Shown here: positions 1 to 5,784 of the stretch, one piece after another
How the letters are laid out: every line of letters starts with the position of its first letter
Position numbering within the stretch: the first letter of the stretch is position 1
Assembly (NCBI GenBank): GCA_023445955.1
Contig: JAEXJH010000387.1
Coordinates: forward strand, 1 to 5,784
Length of the DNA stretch: 5,784 bases
Origin: Pseudomonadota bacterium
GTDB lineage: Bacteria > Pseudomonadota > Alphaproteobacteria > Caulobacterales > Caulobacteraceae
Direction: 5' to 3'
Position numbers and translations under genes: made by a program
The notes under the pieces: generated by a model
Seen by the model: the letters and a program-made list of their open reading frames with translations, nothing else
Told to the model about the DNA's origin: nothing
Databases searched by the model: none

Positions 1-492
1 GACGGTGGGGCTGGTGCCGGGCTTGGCGCCCGAGCCTTCGCAGACCTCGCAGGTCATGGCGGCCGGAACCTTGATCTCGACCTCGGCGCCCGCATAGGCC
101 TGCTCGAGGGCGATCTCCAGGTCGTAGCGCAGGTCCTGGCCGCGCTGGGGACCGTTCGACTGGCGACGGCCGCCGCCGAACATCTCGCCAAACACGTCGC
201 CGAAGACGTCGTTGAAGATGTCGCTGGCGTCGAAGCCCTGCTGGCCGCCGAAACCGCCGCCGCCTTGGCCGCCGTTGACGCCGGCATGGCCGAAGCGGTC
301 ATAGGCCGCGCGCTTTTGCGGATCGGAAAGGACCGAATAGGCCTCGTTGATTTCCTTGAACCGGCCGGTGGCGTTCTCGCAGCCGCCATTGCGGTCCGGG
401 TGATGTTCCATCGCCAGCTTGCGGAACGCGGACTTCAGACCAGCTTCATCGATGGTCTTGGTCACGCCGAGGATTTCGTAATAGTCGCGCAT
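1..492 (-). CDS. dnaJ: Molecular chaperone DnaJ (Hsp40), N-terminal part, cut by window edge
   Basis: Cytosolic co-chaperone that brings unfolded substrates to DnaK and stimulates its ATPase. The window holds codons 1-164 from an ATG at 492-490. The product begins [10 protein letters not shown] and has a J-domain at about residues 4-68 with the HPD motif at 31-33, the family's essential DnaK-contacting tripeptide. A Gly/Phe-rich segment with repeated DIF/DVF units follows (about 68-107), then the start of the C-terminal substrate-binding part. The first zinc-finger CxxCxGxG motif is at residues 148-155 (CEVCEGSG), so this is a type I DnaJ, not a J-domain-only protein. The remaining zinc repeats and C-terminal domains lie beyond the left edge. 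It follows dnaK on the same strand after 160 bp, the usual dnaKJ operon. I see no good Shine-Dalgarno before the ATG (GACGCTGACG precedes it), so translation may be weak or depend on upstream structure. Identity is near certain. Confidence 0.97.
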   Translation of the reverse strand, partial: MRDYYEILGVTKTIDEAGLKSAFRKLAMEHHPDRNGGCENATGRFKEINEAYSVLSDPQKRAAYDRFGHAGVNGGQGGGGFGGQQGFDASDIFNDVFGDVFGEMFGGGRRQSNGPQRGQDLRYDLEIALEQAYAGAEVEIKVPAAMTCEVCEGSGAKPGTSPTV

Positions 493-604
493 CGTCAGCG
501 TCTGGCGCCCAAAAGGCCCACGAAAGTGGCGTTGATACAGGAAGAGGTGGGATAGCACGCGGTCCGGCGCAAGGCGTCCACGGACGAAGCGGCAAGAGGT
601 CGCG

Positions 605-639
605 GCCGCGGAACAGGGCTATCGCTGATGTTCCGCGGC
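605..639 (-). other. dnaK-dnaJ intergenic hairpin (11-bp perfect inverted repeat)
   Basis: Positions 605-615 and 629-639 are perfect reverse complements (GCCGCGGAACA on the minus strand), with a 13-nt loop between. The structure begins 13 nt after the dnaK stop codon. The minus strand downstream of it has no T-run (CGCGACCTCTTGCC follows), so it does not look like a full intrinsic terminator. Inference: it may protect the 3' end of processed dnaK mRNA, or reduce read-through so that DnaK is made in excess over DnaJ. The repeat is seen directly; its role is not. Confidence 0.6.
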
Positions 640-652
640 GCGCGCATGGCGA

Positions 653-2554
<1,902 letters not shown>

Positions 2555-2569
2555 ATTGGTACCTGTTCG

Positions 2570-2575
2570 CTCCTT
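2570..2575 (-). promoter_or_regulatory. dnaK Shine-Dalgarno AAGGAG, unusually distant
   Basis: The minus strand reads TAAAGGAGCG, giving a strong AAGGAG core. It is 15 nt from the ATG at 2554, longer than the usual 5-9 nt. A weaker AGGT at 2564-2561 lies 6 nt from the ATG and may be the real pairing site, or the two may act together. No in-frame alternative start lies between them, and the protein N-terminus is the canonical DnaK one, so the start itself is not in doubt. Confidence 0.6.
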
Positions 2576-2594
2576 TAGGCGGACGGTGGTGACA

Positions 2595-2616
2595 AGGGCC
2601 TTCTCGGAAGCGCCCT
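2595..2616 (-). other. dnaK leader hairpin III
   Basis: On the minus strand AGGGC (2616-2612) pairs with GCCCT (2599-2595), and CTTC pairs with GAAG around a CGA loop. This gives 9 bp with one bulged G on the left arm. It ends about 20 nt before the AAGGAG sequence, so its stability could influence ribosome access. The pairing was read by eye, without an energy calculation. Confidence 0.45.
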
Positions 2617-2654
2617 GGTTTTTCTCGTGCCCGTCCCCGATGGGTTCGTACGCT

Positions 2655-2672
2655 TTACGGTTGGTTCCACAT
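2655..2672 (-). other. Five-codon upstream mini-ORF (MWNQP) in the dnaK leader
   Basis: The only ATG I find in the leader downstream of both promoters, before the dnaK start, is at 2672-2670. It opens a frame of five codons (Met-Trp-Asn-Gln-Pro) closed by TAA at 2657-2655. The preceding GGCGGAACAGG is a poor to moderate ribosome site. It lies between hairpins II and III. It could be a leader peptide or chance; nothing in the sequence proves translation. Confidence 0.2.
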
Positions 2673-2683
2673 CCTGTTCCGCC

Positions 2684-2722
2684 GGAGCCTTTTCCGATCC
2701 GAAAGGATCGGTGAAATGCTCC
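2684..2722 (-). other. dnaK leader hairpin II
   Basis: The inner stem CCGATCC (2711-2705) and GGATCGG (2700-2694) is perfect around a TTTC loop. Outside it, GGAGC (2722-2718) pairs with GCTCC (2688-2684), with A-T pairs possible between the two parts and a further CC/GG pair beyond a bulged A. The left-arm GGAGC repeats the core of the dnaK Shine-Dalgarno. The apical TCCTTT is complementary to AAAGGA of that site. No T-run follows, so it is not a terminator. Confidence 0.55.
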
Positions 2723-2734
2723 TGGTTTTTGATT

Positions 2735-2785
2735 TAGAGCCCTTTTTATCCGCCTGATCGTTTCGATCAGTCGGAAAGGGCTCTA
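2735..2785 (-). other. dnaK leader hairpin I, 21-bp interrupted inverted repeat
   Basis: On the minus strand TAGAGCCCTTT (2785-2775) is perfectly complementary to AAAGGGCTCTA (2745-2735). Inside, CCG pairs with CGG and CTGATCG (2770-2764) pairs with CGATCAG (2760-2754) around an AAA loop. The interruptions are an A/G mismatch and an ATAA bulge. The left arm overlaps the -10 of promoter P1, so only transcripts from the upstream promoter P2 would contain both arms. There is no T-run on either strand next to it. It could act as RNA structure, as a DNA operator, or both. Confidence 0.65.
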
Positions 2786-2804
2786 GCGAAAACCGAGCGG
2801 GCAA
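2780..2804 (-). promoter_or_regulatory. Candidate housekeeping promoter P1 of dnaKJ
   Basis: TTGCCCG (2804-2798), a 10-nt spacer, then GCTAGAGC (2787-2780) fits the known Caulobacter housekeeping pattern TTGaCgS-N10-14-GCtANAWC, with one mismatch in the -10. Transcription would start near 2773. In C. crescentus a normal-temperature, cell-cycle-timed dnaK start is known to lie 3' of the heat-shock start, and this site has that arrangement. A competing reading is an E. coli-like -10 GATAAA near 2750-2745 with a poor -35. Confidence 0.5.
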
Positions 2805-2819
2805 AATGCGTTGTGCGAA

Positions 2820-2837
2820 GTTGACGAGCCCGTCAAC
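2820..2837 (-). repeat. Inverted repeat between P2 start and P1
   Basis: The minus strand reads GTTGACG-GGCT-CGTCAAC, a perfect 7-bp stem with a 4-nt loop. It can extend outward by CGAA/TTCG if five bases bulge on the left side. Directly upstream, GCTTCGAAGC (2850-2841) is a perfect 10-bp palindrome at the inferred P2 start. In heat-shock mRNA this would sit at or very near the 5' end, where stem-loops commonly protect transcripts. As DNA it could also be an operator. Confidence 0.45.
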
Positions 2838-2853
2838 CCCGCTTCGAAGCCGG

Positions 2854-2881
2854 ATATGGGGGATAGGGGACGGGGCGCAAG
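2854..2881 (-). promoter_or_regulatory. Heat-shock (sigma-32/RpoH) promoter P2 of dnaKJ
   Basis: CTTGCG (2881-2876), a 14-nt spacer, then CCCCATAT (2861-2854) matches the RpoH consensus CTTGAA-N13-17-CCCCATNT almost fully; the -10 is a perfect match. The expected start is about 2847, leaving a leader of about 290 nt. Its position upstream of the housekeeping-type promoter agrees with the known C. crescentus dnaK arrangement. No CIRCE element (HrcA operator) was seen, consistent with RpoH-only heat control of this operon. Confidence 0.8.
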
Positions 2882-2905
2882 GCCATAACCCCATGCCGCG
2901 AGGGG

Positions 2906-2910
2906 GATTC
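2906..2910. promoter_or_regulatory. GANTC (CcrM methylation) site upstream of dnaK P2
   Basis: GATTC on the plus strand is the only GANTC I find in the 2555-2983 intergenic region. It lies about 25 bp upstream of the P2 -35. In Caulobacter, CcrM methylates GANTC and GcrA reads it at many cell-cycle promoters, and dnaK is known to be transcribed in a cell-cycle-dependent way. One site in about 430 bp is not statistically remarkable, so function is only possible. Confidence 0.35.
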
Positions 2911-2922
2911 TGTCCTTCGGAC

Positions 2923-2959
2923 AAAGAAAAATGGTCGCGCCCTTTTCGAGCGCGACCAT
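2923..2959 (-). terminator. Rho-independent terminator of the M1 aminopeptidase gene
   Basis: The minus strand shows a perfect 10-bp stem, ATGGTCGCGC (2959-2950) with GCGCGACCAT (2940-2931), a 9-nt loop, then the T-rich tail TTTTTCTTT (2931-2923). It starts 24 nt after the aminopeptidase stop codon and ends before the dnaK P2 promoter, insulating dnaKJ from read-through. The plus-strand side lacks a T-run, so it works in one direction only. Confidence 0.9.
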
Positions 2960-2964
2960 GAAAT

Positions 2965-2976
2965 ATAACGCGTTAT
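2965..2976. repeat. 12-bp perfect palindrome ATAACGCGTTAT
   Basis: A perfect palindrome lies between the aminopeptidase stop codon (2986-2984) and its terminator. It has no loop, so it resembles a dimeric-protein binding site more than an RNA hairpin. I recognise no regulator for it, and it may be chance. Confidence 0.35.
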
Positions 2977-2983
2977 CCGGCGT

Positions 2984-5659
2984 TTAGCCGTTTTTGCCGA
3001 CCCAGGCGGTGATCGCCGGCAACCGCTGTTCACGGATCTTGGCGCGGTTCAGCACCGAAGCGGCGGCCTTGTCGGCTTCGCCGCGCGAGCCTTCGGCCAG
3101 GTTGGCCGCGGCCCAAGCCTTGATCTTCTCGGCCGTGGCCGGGTTCGACGAGCTGGCGCCCAGGCCCGGGATGAACCGGGTGCGCGAGGTGGAGTCGACC
3201 TTGGCGTTGACCTTGTCCTTGTTGGCCACGGCCCATTCGAAGGTCATGTCGGGGTGCGAGCCGGCCACGCGGCCGATCATCGTGCTGGACATGGTCTCGC
3301 CCGGCTCCGGCGTCAGGGCCAGCTCCAGGGCCTTCTTCGCCAGGGTCTCGTCCTCGGCCGAGGCCAGCAGCGAGAACAGCTGGGCGCGGATCAGCGGGGT
3401 CTTCTCGGCCACGGCCTGGGCGTGGATGTTATCCCAGGTGGCCGCGTCGGCGTGACGGGCCACGACGCCCAGGATGGTGCGGCGCAGGTTGCCGGGGATG
3501 GCCGACGGGTCGGTCTTGTCGGCGTTGAAGCGGCGGGTGGCCTCGGCCACGACGTCCGCGTCGCCCAGGCCGCCCAGCGTGCCGATCAGCTGGCCGCGCA
3601 GGATGGCGGTGCTGTCGGGCTCGCCGGCCTTGGCGCTCCAGCCGATCTTGGCCAGCAGCGGACGCAGCTTGGCGATGGCCAGCTTGCGGAACGCGGCGCG
3701 CTCGGCGGGCATGCCTTCATAAAGACCGTCGATGGCCGAATAGACCCCGGCGATCTGCGAGAACACCTGCGGCTCGGCATCGGCCGGCGTGGCCTTGGCC
3801 AGGTCGAGGAAGTCGGTGGCGGGCTGGTAGCCGGCCAGGCCCATCGACCAGGCGTCGCCCATCACGCCCAGCTGGTCGATCGCCGGCAGCTTGGCGAAGT
3901 TCTGGACAATGCCGGCGAAGCGCTCGGGACCGTACTGGGTGCGGAAGTAGCCGGCTTGGCCGGCGTTGACGACCACCGGGCCGCAGCCGTCGACTGTCAC
4001 CGAGCCCTTGCCGCCGGTGACCAGGGTCTTGGCCTGGCCGCCGCCGACAGCCTGGACCGTGACCGGCGTGCGCCAAATCAGCGGGGCCTTGTCGGGCCTG
4101 TCCTTGCTGAACTGGCCTTGCGTCAGGGTCAGGGTGGTCTTGCCCGCCGCGCAGGTCGCCGCGTCGACGGTGATCAGCGGCACGCCCGGCTGCAGGGTGA
4201 AGTCGTGGGCGATGGCCAGGATCGGCTTCTTGGCCGCAGCCTCGACCGAGCTCCACAAGTCGTCGCTGACCGTGTTGCCGTGCGCGTGCTTCTTCATGTA
4301 GGCTCGCACGCCGTCGCGCCAGGCGTCATGGCCCACATAGCTTTCCAGCATGCGGATGACGGCCTCGCCCTTCTGGTAGGTGATCGCGTCGAAGGCCTGG
4401 CTGGCCTGCTCGACGGTGGTCACGTGCTGCACCACCGGGTGGGTGGTCGACAGGGCGTCCAGGCCCATGGCGTATTCACGGCCGCCGACCGAGCCCAGGG
4501 CCGAGTTCCATTCCGGGTGGAAGTGCTCGGTGGCCCGGCCTTCCATCCACGAGGCGAAGCCCTCGTTCAGCCACAGGTCGTCCCACCAGGCCATGGTGAC
4601 CAGGTCGCCGAACCACTGGTGGGCCATCTCGTGGGCCACGGTGGTGAAGACGTTCTGCTTGTCGGACTCCGTCGAGATCTTCGGGTCCAGGTTCATGGCG
4701 TATTCGAAGTAGAAGATCGCGCCCCAGTTCTCCATGGCGCTGAAGAACTGGCTGCGGCCCGGGGCGGCGATGTTGTCCAGCACCGGCAGCGGGTACGGGG
4801 TGCCGAAATAGTCGTTGTACCAGGGCAGGATGTCGGCGGCCGACTTCAGCGCGAACGCGGCCTTCGGCGTATCGCCCTTCTTGGTGACCACGCCGACATC
4901 GACGCCGGCCGACTTGACCGACGCGCGGTCGAACTCGCCCACGCCGAAGAACAGCAGGTAGGTCGACATCTTCGGCGAGGTGGCGAACTTCACCAGGGTC
5001 TTGCCATTGCCCAGGTCCTTGGACGAGGCGATCGGCATGTTGCCCAGCGCCATCTGGCCGGTCGGGATCGTCGCCTCGACGCTGTAGGTGGCCTTGTAGA
5101 ACGGCTCGTCCCACGAGGGGATGAAGCGGCGGGCGTCGCTGTTCTCGAACTGGGTGTAGATCGCGCGCTTCTTGCCGGTCTCGGTCTCATAGTCGAGCGC
5201 GAACAGGCCCGCGGCCTGGGTGTAGATCTTGCCGGTGTAGTCCAGGGCCAAGACGTACTTGCCCTTCGGAAGGGCCTTGGCGAACGTGAAGCTGGCGGTC
5301 TGGGCCTCATCGTCGACCTTGACGGTCGCCGCGCCGACGCCGGTGATCTCGGCCTTGGAGAAGGCCAGGTCTGCGGCCTGCAGGGTGATGGTGCTGGTCG
5401 GCTCGACCACCTCGATGGCGATCTTCACCTTGGCGGCGAAGCTCATCTTGTCGGCGTCGGGCGTGAACGACAGGTCGTAGTGCGAGGGCCGGACATTGCG
5501 CGGTAGCTGGGTCGTCACCGAGGCGAAGGTCGCGCCCTTGCTGCCCGCCTGGGCGACGGCGACCGGCTTCGGCTTGGCCTTCGCAGCGGTCGCGGCGGAA
5601 ACGTTGCCGGCGGCGAACAAAATCACGGCGACGGCCGCGGAGGACATAAGACGGCGCAT
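2984..5659 (-). CDS. Secreted M1-family zinc aminopeptidase (PepN/ERAP1-like)
   Basis: Zinc metallo-aminopeptidase removing N-terminal residues from peptides, predicted outside the cytoplasm. Numbered from the ATG at 5659 (891 aa), residues 1-22 form a signal peptide (MRR, hydrophobic core, VSA cleavage), followed by an Ala/Lys/Pro linker. The N-terminal beta domain includes the family motif RFIPSWDEP (179-187). The catalytic domain has SAMEN (307-311, normally GAMEN), HEMAH (343-347) and NEG with the third zinc ligand E366, exactly 18 residues after H347. Y428 of TYQKG matches the transition-state Tyr. A beta-sandwich (about 500-570, ending NAGQAGYFRTQY) and a helical ERAP1-type C-terminal domain follow. 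The mature protein has only two cysteines, C503 and C559. I chose 5659 over the ATG at 5725 because a proper AGGA and signal peptide fit it. It is a single gene ended by its own terminator. Substrate specificity is unknown. I give no pepN symbol because E. coli PepN is cytosolic. Confidence 0.95.
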   Translation of the reverse strand: MRRLMSSAAVAVILFAAGNVSAATAAKAKPKPVAVAQAGSKGATFASVTTQLPRNVRPSHYDLSFTPDADKMSFAAKVKIAIEVVEPTSTITLQAADLAFSKAEITGVGAATVKVDDEAQTASFTFAKALPKGKYVLALDYTGKIYTQAAGLFALDYETETGKKRAIYTQFENSDARRFIPSWDEPFYKATYSVEATIPTGQMALGNMPIASSKDLGNGKTLVKFATSPKMSTYLLFFGVGEFDRASVKSAGVDVGVVTKKGDTPKAAFALKSAADILPWYNDYFGTPYPLPVLDNIAAPGRSQFFSAMENWGAIFYFEYAMNLDPKISTESDKQNVFTTVAHEMAHQWFGDLVTMAWWDDLWLNEGFASWMEGRATEHFHPEWNSALGSVGGREYAMGLDALSTTHPVVQHVTTVEQASQAFDAITYQKGEAVIRMLESYVGHDAWRDGVRAYMKKHAHGNTVSDDLWSSVEAAAKKPILAIAHDFTLQPGVPLITVDAATCAAGKTTLTLTQGQFSKDRPDKAPLIWRTPVTVQAVGGGQAKTLVTGGKGSVTVDGCGPVVVNAGQAGYFRTQYGPERFAGIVQNFAKLPAIDQLGVMGDAWSMGLAGYQPATDFLDLAKATPADAEPQVFSQIAGVYSAIDGLYEGMPAERAAFRKLAIAKLRPLLAKIGWSAKAGEPDSTAILRGQLIGTLGGLGDADVVAEATRRFNADKTDPSAIPGNLRRTILGVVARHADAATWDNIHAQAVAEKTPLIRAQLFSLLASAEDETLAKKALELALTPEPGETMSSTMIGRVAGSHPDMTFEWAVANKDKVNAKVDSTSRTRFIPGLGASSSNPATAEKIKAWAAANLAEGSRGEADKAAASVLNRAKIREQRLPAITAWVGKNG

Positions 5660-5665
5660 GTACGG

Positions 5666-5669
5666 TCCT
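5666..5669 (-). promoter_or_regulatory. Shine-Dalgarno deciding the aminopeptidase start
   Basis: AGGA on the minus strand lies 6 nt before the ATG at 5659. The alternative ATG at 5725 has AAGGG directly abutting it, with no usable spacing, and would bury the signal peptide behind 22 extra residues (MKRCWFAPPARGPDYFSISG...). This supports 5659 as the true start. Confidence 0.7.
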
Positions 5670-5680
5670 GATATGGAAAA

Positions 5681-5709
5681 ATAGTCCGGCCCCCTCGCCG
5701 GAGGCGCAA
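5681..5709 (-). promoter_or_regulatory. Weak promoter candidate for the aminopeptidase gene
   Basis: TTGCGC (5709-5704), a 17-nt spacer and GACTAT (5686-5681) form a partial -35/-10 pair. The start would be near 5674, just ahead of the Shine-Dalgarno. The -10 matches the general consensus at only three positions, so this is tentative. If it is right, the 5725 ATG would not even be on the mRNA. Confidence 0.25.
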
Positions 5710-5744
5710 ACCAACACCTTTTCATCCCTTAGGCGCGTCTTAAA

Positions 5745-5761
5745 TTTCAGTAATGTTTCAG
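5745..5761. repeat. Tandem TTTCAG repeat, 11-bp period
   Basis: TTTCAG occurs at 5745-5750 and again at 5756-5761, 11 bp apart, about one helical turn. It lies some 35 bp upstream of the weak aminopeptidase promoter candidate. The spacing suits a regulator binding one DNA face, but six-base repeats can arise by chance and the gene to the right is not visible. Confidence 0.3.
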
Positions 5762-5784
5762 CCGCTTTCCGTCGTTCCCGGTTT

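Larger units (their letters stand above)
2555..2847 (-). promoter_or_regulatory. Long structured 5' leader of the dnaKJ mRNA
   Basis: This is the untranslated stretch between the inferred heat-shock start (about 2847) and the dnaK ATG, roughly 290 nt. A transcript from P1 would have roughly 220 nt of leader. It contains a 5'-terminal stem-loop (2820-2837), hairpin I (2735-2785), hairpin II (2684-2722), a five-codon mini-ORF (2655-2672), hairpin III (2595-2616) and the Shine-Dalgarno (2570-2575). No other gene is supported. The length and number of stems suggest RNA-level control. The transcript ends are inferred from promoter motifs, not observed. Confidence 0.6.

Noticed and set aside
2735..2785. 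Hairpin I as an intrinsic terminator
   Set aside because: Neither strand has a T-run immediately after the stem, and it lies between a strong promoter and the gene it should drive.
2655..2924. Open frame of 89 codons (minus) across the dnaK control region
   Set aside because: It starts with TTG inside the terminator tail, runs through P2, and its protein is compositionally random. Only its last five codons from the internal ATG could be on the mRNA.
2555..2983. CIRCE/HrcA operator or DnaA boxes in the dnaK control region
   Set aside because: I looked for TTAGCACTC-N9-GAGTGCTAA and TTATCNACA-like sites and found none.
2833..3033. Open frame of 66 codons (minus) overlapping the end of the aminopeptidase gene
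   Set aside because: It overlaps a solid gene, crosses the terminator hairpin, and has no domain or ribosome site that I can support.
3254..5506. 750-codon open frame on the plus strand, antisense to the aminopeptidase
   Set aside because: Low-complexity Gly/Arg/Asp/Val/Leu-rich shadow of a GC-rich gene. The minus strand has intact M1 motifs in order.
5660..5725. N-terminal extension of the aminopeptidase from the ATG at 5725
   Set aside because: No properly spaced ribosome site, and it would place 22 non-hydrophobic residues before a clear signal peptide. The ATG at 5659 has AGGA at 6 nt.

Overview
The window is high-GC, bacterial, and entirely minus-strand in its coding content. The near-canonical DnaK with DnaJ directly behind it, the sigma-32-type and Caulobacter-type housekeeping promoter motifs, and a single GANTC methylation site in the control region all point to an alphaproteobacterium, most probably Caulobacter or a close relative. 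This is inferred from remembered protein and promoter similarity; no search was run.

Reading in the direction of transcription (from the right edge leftwards), the layout is as follows. A short upstream region (5660-5784) holds a Shine-Dalgarno, a weak promoter candidate and a tandem TTTCAG repeat. Next is a gene for an exported M1-family zinc aminopeptidase (5659-2984, 891 aa), followed by a 12-bp palindrome and a clear intrinsic terminator (2959-2923). The dnaK control region (about 2910-2555) follows, then dnaK (2554-653, 633 aa), a 160-bp spacer with an 11-bp perfect hairpin, and the first 164 codons of dnaJ (492-1), cut by the window edge.

dnaK and dnaJ form the classical Hsp70/Hsp40 operon. 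DnaJ delivers unfolded clients and stimulates DnaK ATPase; GrpE, the exchange factor, is not encoded here. The aminopeptidase is separated from dnaK by a terminator and appears functionally unrelated: it is a secreted or periplasmic enzyme.

The most interesting part is the dnaK leader. A strong sigma-32-type promoter (P2, 2881-2854) lies upstream of a housekeeping-type promoter candidate (P1, 2804-2780). This is the same order as the mapped heat-shock and normal-temperature starts of Caulobacter crescentus dnaK. The P1 -10 lies inside the left arm of a 21-bp inverted repeat, so only heat-shock transcripts would carry the complete hairpin. Two further hairpins, segments complementary to the Shine-Dalgarno, and a five-codon mini-ORF follow before the dnaK start. 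I found no mobile element, CRISPR, tRNA or rRNA, and no evidence of a wholly new system. The novelty here is possible RNA-level regulation of dnaKJ.
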